This document shows positions 8,615 through 16,945 of a stretch of 64,000 bases of DNA, piece after piece; position 1 is the first letter of the stretch; every line of letters begins with the position of its first letter. Where the stretch lies: the NCBI GenBank assembly GCA_963764675.1, contig CAVXTQ010000011.1:892087-956086 (forward strand). Direction: 5' to 3'. The notes under the pieces were generated by a model, which was not told the origin of the DNA, made no database searches, and saw nothing but the letters and a program-made list of their open reading frames with translations. The DNA is from Acidiferrum sp963764675. Lineage in GTDB: Bacteria > Acidobacteriota > Terriglobia > Acidiferrales > UBA7541. A program made the translations under genes and the position numbers.

Positions 8615-10719
8615 TTATCGCTCCGAATTGAGATCCAAGCGCTCAAGTAGACCCTGGTGACGGTTGAAGCGTGGCAGCTCGGCGGTGGCGGAGGTTGCTC
8701 GAACAGCGTAGCCGTGCCAGGACCACTGCCGGATGAAGCAGGCAGACGTCGGTGCGGGTGTGGTCCCGATGTTGGCTTCGGCCGCAGGGTCAAGTCCGGG
8801 AGCGGGTCCTGGGGCGAGAGGCCTCCGTCGTGAATGGAATAAAACTTTGTTGGCGGAGGGATTTCGGCGCGGGAACGCAGGATGGGGTCAAAGAAGTAGA
8901 GCATTTGCGTGCCGTAAATGGGGTGGTGCCCGGAAACAAAAATCAGCATGTCGCCGGGAGCGATGATTTTTTCCTGGTGTCCGGTGCTCTCTTTTTTCGG
9001 GGGCCGCAAGCGCATGATCTCGTCCGGGGTCATGAGCGGACGCTCGATCTCGTCCATATGCGTGCTGACGTGGTCGAGGACCGGAGACATGCGCGAGCCG
9101 GAGAAGTTGAACGATGCTTTCCGAATGGTCTGCGTCCCCGTCATTTTGCTGAGGAGTTCGGCGGTGTCGTACTGGTTGGGGGCAAAGGCGACGCGAACCT
9201 GGCAATTGCTGACGATGCTCTCGTTGCGCCCGTATTCGTCCACGATTTGGCGAATGTCCTGCGTGATGAGGTAGGCCTTGAGGCCAAAGCCGGCCATGTA
9301 GGAAAGCGCGTCCGCGAAAATCTCCATGCGCTTGAGCGAAGGGAATTCATCGATCAGGAAGAGCAACCGGTGTTTGTTGCGGAGTTGCTCGGAGCCTTGA
9401 AAATCGAGTTTTTCGGTGAGGCGGTTAACGATCATGGTAAAGATGAGGCGCATGAGCGGGCGAAGCCGGATCTTGTCGCTCGGAGGGACGACGAGATAGA
9501 GCGATACGGGCCGTTCGTGATTCACGAGGTCTTGAATCGTAAAGTCGCTCGCGGAAGTGGTGCGGCTGACAAGTGGATCGCTGTAGAGCGTCAATGCCGT
9601 CTTCGCTGTGGACAGGACGCCGGAGAAATCCTTGTCCTCCTTGTCGAGCATTTCCTGGACTTTCTCTTTCACGACGGGATGCGTGCGCGTCAGTTCGCCC
9701 GTGGGAAGCCGCCAATTATGGGCGTTGTCTTTGTCGTGTGTGTAGGTGAGAAGCTCGGTGAGGGTTTCGCGGAAGGTGAAGCCGGGTCGCGTAAAGACGC
9801 CGGCGAGCAGGCTGAGGGAAGCCTGCCGCCCTTCGAGAGCGGCGGCGTAGCACACATGCAGGATCATCCCCGCAGTGATGGACGCGGCAGCGTCCTGCCA
9901 GTAGCGTTCCTGCGGGCTGTCTTCCCCGGTGCGGACGAGCATGTTCGCAATGTTTTGCGCGTCGGAAACATCGCGATCGGTGAATAGGCGAATTTCCGCC
10001 AGCGGATTAAATCGGGAAGAGTGCTCGGGCTCTACGGGTGAGAACTTGAAACAGATTTGCCCAGACTGGCTGCGGAAACCCGCGGTCTTGGCCCAATTCT
10101 CACCCTTAATGTCGTAGACCACGGTGCTTTCCGCCCACGCCAGGAGTGTAGGAATGACGATGCCTACCCCTTTGCCGCTCCGTGTGGGAGCAAACGCGAG
10201 GATGTGTTCCGGGCCGTTGTGCCGCAAGTAGTGGAGGTGCTTGATGGACTGTTCGTGCCAGCCTCCGACATACACGCCCTGTGTTGTCTGCATCAGATTG
10301 GTTTCTGCGATATCGGCTTTCGTGGCCCACCGCGCCGAACCGTGAAGGTCCTCGGTGTTTTTCGAGAGAGCCTTCGTGCGAGCGAGATTCAGGAGGAAAA
10401 AGAGCGCGCCGGAGGCAAACGCGCCGCCCACAATGATGCCCGCGCCGATGAGCAACGGAAGTTTGATTCGAATGTCCCCCGTGCTTCCCTGCGTCCACAC
10501 CCAGACAAGCCATTTATAAGGCGCGTAAAGGTAGAAAGAGCCGATACGGACCAAGGCGGGGCCGAGTGCGGGCTGATATTCGAAGCGCCAGGCAACAAAC
10601 TGCGTGGCAAGGACATTCGTTAAGAAAAGCCCGATGAAACCAACGATTGTCGGGGTCCAATAGAAGCCGCCGACGTAGCCGGGGTCTCTCGGCTTCCGGT
10701 AAGCAGTTAGCTGTTTCAC
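8615..10719 (-). CDS. traG: VirD4/TraG type IV coupling protein (C-terminal frameshift)
   Basis: About 700 residues. Two N-terminal membrane segments (about 22-42 and 88-112) precede an ATPase domain. Walker A is APTRSGKG at residues 177-184, and Walker B is LFLIDEFPS near residue 445. HGSARWA and YDIKGENW are TraG/VirD4 hallmarks. It links the relaxosome to the secretion channel at the inner membrane. The open frame runs past the expected end because one base is gained or lost in the CCG-rich segment near 8690. The correct frame ends with TAA at 8615-8617, three bases before the ssb ATG. The start overlaps the upstream gene's stop by ATGA. Confidence 0.93.
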
Positions 10720-11093
10720 CGTCCCACCTCCTGCGTTTTGCTCCTTTCCTTGACGGGGAGCACGCGGGCATTGTCGTTGCTGTAGGCGACGCGCACGTTT
10801 TCGCCTTTCAATTCTTCAACATACTCGCGGGCGAGCGCTGCGTCGCGATCCAAGTCCGCGTCAAGACCATCCTGGAGTTGCTCGGCATCGAGCGGCACCC
10901 GGCCCGTGGCATCGGAATCGAGATACGTTTCCAGGTATTGCCGGGACCACGCGATAAGGTCGTGGCCAAATTCGGAGGCAAGCAAGTTTTCCAGTTGTGC
11001 CGGCGAAGTGGCGGAATTTGCGAAAGTGAAGATTTGGCGGTCCACGGAATTGTCGATCAAATCCTGGCGAAGTGCTGCATTGTTGCTATTCAT
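10716..11093 (-). CDS. Hypothetical protein coupled to virD4
   Basis: 125 mostly acidic, helical residues without a signal or membrane segment. I do not recognise the family. It is the first gene of the virD4-ssb-traF-traB-virB1 transcription unit and overlaps virD4 by ATGA. A TTGACA-N17 promoter with an extended -10 lies about 70 bp upstream. Position suggests an accessory transfer role, which is an inference. Confidence 0.7.
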   Translation of the reverse strand: MNSNNAALRQDLIDNSVDRQIFTFANSATSPAQLENLLASEFGHDLIAWSRQYLETYLDSDATGRVPLDAEQLQDGLDADLDRDAALAREYVEELKGENVRVAYSNDNARVLPVKERSKTQEVGR

Positions 11094-11151
11094 CTAGAAC
11101 CTCCTAAACGGTCCCAGACCGATCAGGCGCGATCGGAATACTATGTAGAGA

Positions 11152-11194
11152 TACATACAGCACACATATAGCACCATTGGACGGGAGATGTCAA
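11152..11194 (-). promoter_or_regulatory. Promoter of the virD4 block
   Basis: On the minus strand, TTGACA (11194-11189) is followed after 17 bp by CTATAT (11171-11166), within the extended -10 sequence ATGGTGCTATATG. Just downstream lies CTGTATGTA, a near match to the dyad seen at the other element promoters. It reads toward the gene starting at 11093. Confidence 0.65.
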
Positions 11195-11198
11195 CCTA

Positions 11199-12641
11199 TT
11201 ACCTGAAGCGCCCGCCACGTCCTGAATCTCGCCGCTTGTGCTTGTCGGTGTTGCGTAGCTCAGTTTGCAGCTTCGTTTGGTACTGTCCGAGCCATCCGCC
11301 CCACGCAGGCTGGACGTCACGAATACCCCGCCGAAGTAAGAGGTCTGCTTCTTTTCTGAAGTAGGAAGAATTCTCTAGGAGCTTGTTTGCGTCTCCGAGA
11401 TCATCCACGTGCAAGATGGGCTTCTCTTTCGCGAACCGTTTCTCGATGCGAATGAAATTGTCCACCGCGAGTTTCCCTTGATTGCGGGCCTTCTCGATCG
11501 TGCCCGTGTGATAGATCAAATGAACTTTCGCGTCCGTTCCTTCGACCAGCATGTAGCGTTTTCCGGTTTGTTCATCTTCGGTGTGGAGAAGGACCCGGCC
11601 GGCTATACTTTGGAGTTGGCGGAGCGTCGTGACCTGGAGCGGAAGCCGCTTGTCGGAGAGCAGTGCGCCATGCGCCGCGAGCATCTTTTGCCGGTCGCCA
11701 CTCTGTTGCAAGGTGCGGAGTACTTTTTCAAAGTCCGCTTGCACGCTCCACTCGTGCGGCGCGACGAGCTGCGCGAGTCCCATTGTTTGAAGGTGCATGA
11801 GTCGCGCGGCAAGGTGTTTCTGGAGAAGCTTGGCGGGTTCAGACAGGGACGCGTCGTGGGGGTTAGCAGTCACCCCAAAGCGGGAAGAGGAGCCGTCATT
11901 GCTGCGTTGCAGAATGCGGTCGAGCGGTGTGTAGCGGTTTTGAAGCGTTTCGCGGCGCCGCGCCTCTTGGGCATCCGCCGGGGAGCGATAGCCTAGGGCT
12001 TCGGTTGCAATTTCTTCGGCCCGCTCGCGCATGCCCCCACGAATGTATTCCCTTGGCAAGCGAAGTGGCATTCCTTTGTCTCCTCTCCTCGAACAGCGAT
12101 GTGAACGTGGGGATGCTCGGTGTTGTGATGGATCGGCGGCAACCCATTCGAGTTGCGTGCCCAGGTCGCTTTCCATCCGTTGCATCAGCTCGCGAGTGTG
12201 CTGCTGGAGGTTCAAGCGATCACCAAACTCAGGAGATACGATGATTTTGAAGAGCCGCTCGTCGCCGGCACGCTGCCAACTGTCGAGCGTCGCAGCGATA
12301 TCTAGGTTCCGCTCGGTGGCATTGAACCCCGCCTCGGCGGCCCTCCTCCCTGCGTCGCGCTCTCGCGGGCCACGTATCTTCCGTGCGCCTTCCATTGGCC
12401 TGGATTCTTATTCGCGGAGTAGCTGACCCGGACGGCCACGCGCTGATGGAAGGTGCGGGGCGCTCGGGCGTTCCCGCTTGCCCCTCCCGCCCTGTGTCTG
12501 CCGAGCGTTTTTTGTCCTCGCTTCGACATCTGGACGAAGCGAAGCATGCGACCGAAGAACACCCGTGTACTTACGCGGATTTTCGTTTGGGCCATGTTTT
12601 GATTTTCTCGGTCGCAATCGAATTGTGGGTTCGTCATTCAT
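11199..12641 (-). pseudogene. Relaxase (VirD2/MobP-like), frameshifted
   Basis: The start is ATG 12641 (MNDEPTIRLRPRKSK), overlapping the upstream gene. The frame changes near 12560 into RVAVRVSYSANKNPGQWK, then near 12330 into the long C-terminal frame with RLFKIIVSPEFGDRL. The metal-binding signature HNTEHPHVHIAVRGE is present, but only in a third frame at about 12060-12130. This means a pair of compensating indels flanks it. The C-terminal part (GMPLRLPREYIRGGMRERA, then 260 further residues) is intact. The relaxase nicks oriT and pilots the transferred strand. All signature parts survive, so sequencing error is a real alternative to inactivation. Confidence 0.8.
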
Positions 12642-13062
12642 CGGCAATCATTCCCTTCAGAGTGTCTCTGTTTTTGCTCGAGATCCCTTCCGCAGCAGCA
12701 CGCACCAGTTTTTCGTAGCGCAACCTGGCGCGAACGCGCGCCGCCGGTAGGGCATCTTCCGGGGGTTCGACCACACACGTGATGACGTACTTCAAAAACA
12801 CGTCGGTTAGGGCGACCTGCGCGTGCGCGAGCGTCTGAAGTCCCTGCACCTGCTTCGCCAGAGCCGTAAGCGTGGCTGCCACGCGCGCCTCAAACTGCGT
12901 TGTCGCCTCGGTGTTCGTGCCCTGCCGAATTTCGTGCTCACAAGCGGCAATCAGGAATGCTTGTTCGGAACGGAAGCCACGTTCTTTGACAGCGGCGCGA
13001 ACTTGCTCCCGCAGTTCGGCGGAAGGGTATCGAAAGTTACGAGAAATGGATTTGTTACCCAC
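12634..13062 (-). CDS. TraJ-like relaxosome accessory protein
   Basis: 142 residues from GTG 13062, which has AAAGGG at a suitable distance upstream; a longer frame reaches 13170 but lacks such a site. The N-terminal segment SISRNFRYPSAELREQVRAA is suited to a ribbon-helix-helix DNA-binding domain, and the rest is helical. The stop overlaps the relaxase start. Placement directly before the relaxase and divergent from the traK-like gene is that of RP4 traJ, which binds oriT. Sequence similarity to TraJ itself is not evident to me. Confidence 0.65.
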   Translation of the reverse strand: MGNKSISRNFRYPSAELREQVRAAVKERGFRSEQAFLIAACEHEIRQGTNTEATTQFEARVAATLTALAKQVQGLQTLAHAQVALTDVFLKYVITCVVEPPEDALPAARVRARLRYEKLVRAAAEGISSKNRDTLKGMIADE

Positions 13063-13414
13063 AAAACATACCCTTTCGAGAGTGGTGCCGACGCGGTGCC
13101 GCAAGCGGCTCGAAATGGCCCCCTCCAAAGACTCTGAAGGATAAGCAGTTAACGCCGACAACCACCACAAAGTGGCCCCAACCCTTTATGTTCCAATACC
13201 TGTGTCTCTTCCCTTGATAACCCGCCTGCATTTCATGCACGCTGCTCCTATTGCTGTTGAAGAGTGTTCAATCGCGGTGACGAGCGTTAAGCGCGTTACC
13301 GTCGGTATACAATTGCCGAAAACTGAAGGTCTTTGTTGGTCTCTGTCGACTTCCAATGCCTCGTGCCTTACATCTGCATGTTATGGTGCTATATATACAG
13401 CATGCTGGAGAACC
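13063..13414. other. Candidate origin of transfer (oriT)
   Basis: A 350-bp gene-free interval lies between the divergent traJ-like and traK-like genes, which is where RP4 keeps oriT. On the minus strand, TATCCTT (13143-13137) resembles the P-type nic consensus YATCCTG. A CCAC-AAA-GTGG hairpin (13165-13175) lies about 21 bp upstream of it. A second imperfect 25-bp inverted repeat is at 13276-13300 (GGTGACG...GCGCGTTACC). The location is the main evidence; nic is a guess. Confidence 0.5.
13383..13406 (+). promoter_or_regulatory. Promoter/operator of the traK-like gene
   Basis: Extended -10 TGCTATATA inside ATGGTGCTATATATACAG. It contains the dyad CTATA-TA-TACAG (13389-13400) and runs into ATACAGCATGCT, a 12-mer repeated exactly at 14827-14838 before trbB. 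The gene start is 9 bp downstream at 13415. Confidence 0.55.
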
Positions 13415-13669
13415 ATGTCAACGCAAAAGGACTACCGCCACTGTTTAGAACAACTAGCCGCCGCCCTAGGAGCGGCCCTGACTTCAGGGCAGAGTCTGAG
13501 AGATATTTGGGAAGCGCTCGGAACCGAAGGCCTCGAGGTGAGCTGCCACGCGTTCCATATGGCTGTATGGCGCGCCAGAAGAAAACTAACCGCGGCCGGC
13601 GGCTGGGGAAAGCCGGACAAGACTTCCGAACCGCAAGGGCTGCGGGGTACGCAGAAGTTGAAAAGCTAG
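13415..13669 (+). CDS. TraK-like small transfer protein
   Basis: 84 residues from ATG 13415, preceded by CTGGAGAA; a longer frame from 13172 would cross the promoter. The sequence YRHCLEQLAAALGAAL, DIWEALGTEGLEVS and AFHMAVWRARRK resembles small DNA-binding proteins encoded beside oriT in Trb-type elements. The C-terminus is basic. The divergent position relative to the traJ-like and relaxase genes supports a traK-like role, binding oriT. Confidence 0.6.
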   Translation: MSTQKDYRHCLEQLAAALGAALTSGQSLRDIWEALGTEGLEVSCHAFHMAVWRARRKLTAAGGWGKPDKTSEPQGLRGTQKLKS

Positions 13670-13890
13670 TGCCGGAGGCTAAGCATCCAGACCGAGTCCG
13701 TCCCGGCCGCTGTATGGTCCAGCGCCGTGACCTTCCTGCCGGGCTGCCTTAGGATGCGGCCTTTCCGAAGTTTCTCTGCCCCGACCTCAACCCAAGTTAA
13801 GAAGTCGGGTTATCGCGCACCCGGAGAATGTTTCAGTACCTTGTCTCTTTCTTTGACTTCGGCAGTCACTGGTATTGTGACGTTGCAGGT

Positions 13891-14217
13891 TCAAGATTTG
13901 GCTGGAAAGAAATCCGGGATTGTAGCCGGATCAACACCCGGAATCCGTCGCTTCGGAAGCGGCGGGATCGGACGACGGCCGTAGCGGTCATTCCATTTGA
14001 CCCATGAGCTTCGGTCGAAAATCCCGGGTGCGGGCTCATCCAATGCCGCTGTGAAATCAGCGTCGCTGAAGTACTGCCTAAGGATTTCAATGTCTTCATC
14101 CGAGGCGTAGGTCATCGCATAGGTGAGAAAGCGCAACGGGAATTCGAGTGCTTCTTCTGGAGTTCCAAACCAGAAGATGCGCTTTGCGACAGCCAGAAGT
14201 TCGTCGGAATAAATCAT
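13891..14217 (-). CDS. Conserved partner of AbiEii-like nucleotidyltransferase
   Basis: 108 residues beginning MIYSDELLAVAKRIFWFG. The pattern FWFGTPEEAL, RFLTYAMTY, APGIFDRSSW and RPIPPLPKRRIPG is one I associate with a small protein encoded next to AbiEii-like nucleotidyltransferases in many bacteria. The ATG overlaps the stop of the nucleotidyltransferase gene (ATGA), so the two are coupled. Its role, possibly an antitoxin, is inferred from the pairing only. Confidence 0.65.
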   Translation of the reverse strand: MIYSDELLAVAKRIFWFGTPEEALEFPLRFLTYAMTYASDEDIEILRQYFSDADFTAALDEPAPGIFDRSSWVKWNDRYGRRPIPPLPKRRIPGVDPATIPDFFPAKS

Positions 14218-14666
14218 CGCTCCTTGCCCTGCGAAGCCAAGTCACGCTTTCCAACAAAGATGGGCAGCTCCTCTAATTTTACGCCTATGGCTGCGGTTCG
14301 CAATGCATTTTGCATCGAAGCGGGGAGTTTAGGCAGGTCCCCATCCGCGAAGTAACTTAACGCGCGGAGAGTCGTTCTGGGCTCAAATTGGTCGCCATAG
14401 ATGGCCTTCGCCAAACTGATGCCATTTCTCAGTAGGGCTGCGATGTCGCGATAGTCCTTTCCTTCTGCGCGCGTCTGTACTACGGCCATTTTGCATCCCG
14501 CAACGTCCAGTAGGGAAGCCACCTGAACTCCATTGTCATTTGCCGCATCCGGACTGGACACCCGTGTTAGTCCTAAGGCGCAGACGGAATAGGCAAGATC
14601 CACGCGCGTCTCGTCGCCGCCGTAGATTGGCTTCGCGCGGAAGTGACCGATACTTTGGAAATTCAA
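14214..14666 (-). CDS. AbiEii-like nucleotidyltransferase, probably N-terminally truncated
   Basis: 150 residues from a TTG codon. The segment VASLLDVAGCKMAVVQTRAEGKDY matches the C-terminal part of the AbiEii/AbiGii toxin-family nucleotidyltransferases. It is followed by RTTLRALSYFADGDLPKLP, also typical. The catalytic GSxxxD-type N-terminal motif is missing: the frame is closed by a TAA upstream, and the trb promoter begins there on the other strand. The gene may be truncated or frame-broken at its 5' end. It is head-to-head with trbB. Confidence 0.65.
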   Translation of the reverse strand: MNFQSIGHFRAKPIYGGDETRVDLAYSVCALGLTRVSSPDAANDNGVQVASLLDVAGCKMAVVQTRAEGKDYRDIAALLRNGISLAKAIYGDQFEPRTTLRALSYFADGDLPKLPASMQNALRTAAIGVKLEELPIFVGKRDLASQGKER

Positions 14667-14749
14667 ACAGCAATGGCTCTGGACGCCGAAAACAGGCGGG
14701 AGGCCAAAGTTGCCTCGGCGGTGCCGGAGGGTGTCATTTGCTTTTTAAC

Positions 14750-14838
14750 TTGACAAGAGCATGCCTTGTGCGTAATACGGTTCCCCACACTTTATAAAGT
14801 CTGTATGTACAGTACTATAGGGTTGCATACAGCATGCT
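14750..14838 (+). promoter_or_regulatory. Promoter and operators of the trb operon
   Basis: A near-consensus sigma-70 promoter, TTGACA (14750-14755), 17-bp spacer, TAATAC (14773-14778). Downstream are the perfect palindrome ACTTTATAAAGT (14789-14800), the dyad CTGTA-TG-TACAG (14801-14812) and ATACAGCATGCT (14827-14838). Operators placed between promoter and trbB suggest repression of mating-pair genes. Confidence 0.7.
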
Positions 14839-15895
14839 AGTGGTAGGTCGATTGATCCTGGACATTGGTACCACGGAAATGCAAGAACTTCAGCAAGTCA
14901 CCGAACGCCGCAATGAAAAGCTGGTCCGGGAACTCGGGCCGCTCGTCGCTTCCTGCCTTGAAGACCATCACACCGAAGATATCTTGCTGAACCCCGATGG
15001 CCGGGTGTGGGTGAAGCGCACGCACCAGGATTTTGAGGTTGTAGGCTCGATGCTTTCCGCGCAAGCCTTGAGCGCGTTCGGCACGATTGCGGCGATTCGC
15101 GACACGGTCATCAATCACGACAATCCCATTCTTGAAACGGAACTGCCCACGGATGGGAGCCGCTTCGAAGGATTGATCCCCCCTGTGGTGCGGCAGCCGG
15201 TATTCGCGATCCGGCAACGCCCTCATCGCGTGTTCACTCTGAGTGACTACGAAACCGCGGGAATTCTAACGGACAAGAGTGATGAACTGAACCGCCAGCG
15301 CCATCGCGATTATTTTGTGGAGCTAGTACGTGGCAAACGTCACGCGGAAGTGATCCGCGCCGCGATAGCACAGCGGAAAAATATTCTGGTTGCCGGGTCA
15401 ACGGGTTCCGGCAAAACAACGTTCATCAATGCGGTCCTTGACGAACTGGCGGGCATTTCGCCGGACGATCGTGTGCTCATCATCGAAGACACGCCCGAAT
15501 TGCAATGCAACGTAAAGAACTCGGTGGCGCTCCTCGCGGTGGGGCGCGTGTCGATGCTTGATTGCCTGCGCGCCTCTATGCGCCTGAAGCCGACACGGAT
15601 TGTCGTGGGCGAAGTGCGCGGCGCGGAAGCGCTGAGCATGCTCAAAGCGTGGAACACCGGACACCCAGGCGGCGCGGCAAGCGTTCACGCAAACGACGCA
15701 CACGGGGCATTGATTCGCCTGGAAAGTCTGGTGGCGGAAGCGACCGCCGCACCGCAACAGCAATTGATCGCCGAAGCGGTGAATGTGGTCGTGTTCGTGG
15801 ACGGCGAGCCAAGTATTCGCGCGGGCCGCAAGGTCCGCGAGGTGGCGGTCGTTATGGGGTATCGCGACGGGGATTACGAGCTGGAGTACGTATAG
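14834..15895 (+). CDS. trbB: TrbB/VirB11 secretion ATPase
   Basis: Up to 353 residues. Walker A is GSTGSGKT at 188-195. It is followed by the Asp-box/Walker B region (RVLIIEDTPELQ), the His-box (NTGHPGGAASVHAND), and RPTRIVVGEVRG-type motifs (KPTRIVVGEVRG). This hexameric ATPase powers pilus assembly and substrate transfer at the inner membrane. The start is ambiguous: ATG 14834 lies inside the operator, and ATG 14879 (MQELQQVTERR) may be the true start. It is the first gene of the rightward trb operon and is intact. Confidence 0.93.
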   Translation: MLVVGRLILDIGTTEMQELQQVTERRNEKLVRELGPLVASCLEDHHTEDILLNPDGRVWVKRTHQDFEVVGSMLSAQALSAFGTIAAIRDTVINHDNPILETELPTDGSRFEGLIPPVVRQPVFAIRQRPHRVFTLSDYETAGILTDKSDELNRQRHRDYFVELVRGKRHAEVIRAAIAQRKNILVAGSTGSGKTTFINAVLDELAGISPDDRVLIIEDTPELQCNVKNSVALLAVGRVSMLDCLRASMRLKPTRIVVGEVRGAEALSMLKAWNTGHPGGAASVHANDAHGALIRLESLVAEATAAPQQQLIAEAVNVVVFVDGEPSIRAGRKVREVAVVMGYRDGDYELEYV

Positions 15896-15903
15896 GAGGC
15901 TCC

Positions 15904-16254
15904 ATGGAAAACGCAGAGCACAAGAGCTCGGAATGGATTCTCTGCAGCGGCGCGAGCCTGTTTTCGAGCGTTTTGTTTGTCACGGCTGCCGCAATGGTTG
16001 CGGTGGCGGCGCTTTGTCTCCTTCCTGGGATGGGGACACCGGAGATGGTTTTGCCTGGAGCAGGCCGCGTGGCGCTGGTGGTGATAGTTATGGTGTTGGG
16101 TTTTTCGGGTGTGCTCGTCAGCACGCTGTTGAACCTGCCGGACACAATGCGGCGGACGCTGGTGGTGTTGTTTGCGACGGCGCTTTTATGTTCAGGATTC
16201 GTTGCACTGGTGGGGTGGTTTGCCGTCAGTGGAGCGAGTAGTTGCTGGTTGTGA
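15904..16254 (+). CDS. Membrane protein in the trb operon
   Basis: 116 residues from ATG 15904 with GGAGG just upstream. Three to four hydrophobic segments: about residues 22-42, 52-70 and 85-110. It lies between trbB and trbC, where no canonical Trb protein is expected. Family unknown to me; it may be an element-specific inner-membrane component. Confidence 0.65.
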   Translation: MENAEHKSSEWILCSGASLFSSVLFVTAAAMVAVAALCLLPGMGTPEMVLPGAGRVALVVIVMVLGFSGVLVSTLLNLPDTMRRTLVVLFATALLCSGFVALVGWFAVSGASSCWL

Positions 16255-16280
16255 ATCTCAACACGAAAGGAAAAAACGAA

Positions 16281-16628
16281 ATGAAAGTATTCAGGAGAAG
16301 AGTGGAATGGCGGCGTCTCGCAGCCGCACACAGGTTTGCTGACGCTGGCGTCGCTGGCTCCTCAGTCTGCCCGCATCCGCGGCGGCTGGCGGACAAGCAT
16401 TGCCCTGGGAAGCTCCGCTGACTCGTCTGCAACAGTCGTTGAGCGGTCCCGTGGCGGGTGCGATCGCGATTATCGCACTGGTGGCGATCGGCGTAACGCT
16501 GGTGTTTGGCGGTGAATGGAATGAATTTGCTCGCGCGTGCGGTTTACGCCGTCTGCGCCATCGCTTTCATCATCTCCGCGGCTGCCTTGCTCGGGGGCTT
16601 GTTCGCGGTAGGCGCTGCGGTGGTTTAG
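16281..16628 (+). pseudogene. trbC: TrbC/VirB2 pilin precursor, frameshifted
   Basis: A start at ATG 16281 (MKVFRRRVEWRRLAAAHR) has AAAGGAAA upstream. The frame then changes near 16335 to LLTLASLAPQSA, and near 16375 to ALPWEAPLTRLQQSLSGPVA plus the hydrophobic AIAIIALVAIGVTLVFGGEW. Near 16530 it changes to ARAVYAVCAIAFIISAAALL, ending at TAG 16626. Together these give a signal peptide and two hydrophobic helices, the expected pilin layout and position. The reading frame as given is broken three times. Confidence 0.7.
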
Positions 16629-16630
16629 CA

Positions 16631-16942
16631 ATGAACGGACCACGGGAAGTACCGTTTCACGAGTCGGCAAACCGGCCGCAATTGTTGATGGGCGGGGACC
16701 GGGAATTGATTTTGGTCTCCGCCATCCTCGCGGCGATGTTGGTTTTTGCGGTGATGAAGTGGTGGAGCATTCTTGCCGGGCTCGTTCTGTGGCTGATCGC
16801 GGTGGGGGTTCTCGCGCGCATGGCCAAGGTGGACCCCCTCTTGCGTCACGTCTATATCCGGCACATTCGTTATCGGGATTTCTATCCCGCCAAGAGCCGG
16901 ATGTCCGCTCCTCCCACTACAACCCCCGCGAATTGGAGATGA
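16631..16942 (+). CDS. trbD: TrbD/VirB3 protein
   Basis: 103 residues from ATG 16631, two bases after the trbC stop. It begins with VPFHESANRPQLLMGGDREL, the standard TrbD opening, followed by two close hydrophobic segments (about residues 27-60) and DPLLRHVYIRHIRY. The protein is an inner-membrane T4SS component working with TrbE. Intact. Confidence 0.85.
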   Translation: MNGPREVPFHESANRPQLLMGGDRELILVSAILAAMLVFAVMKWWSILAGLVLWLIAVGVLARMAKVDPLLRHVYIRHIRYRDFYPAKSRMSAPPTTTPANWR

Positions 16943-16945
16943 ACC

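Noticed and set aside
8752..9987. 411-codon open frame on the plus strand
   Set aside because: It is antisense to the clearly conserved virD4 gene and contains no recognisable motifs; GC-rich codon bias creates such frames.
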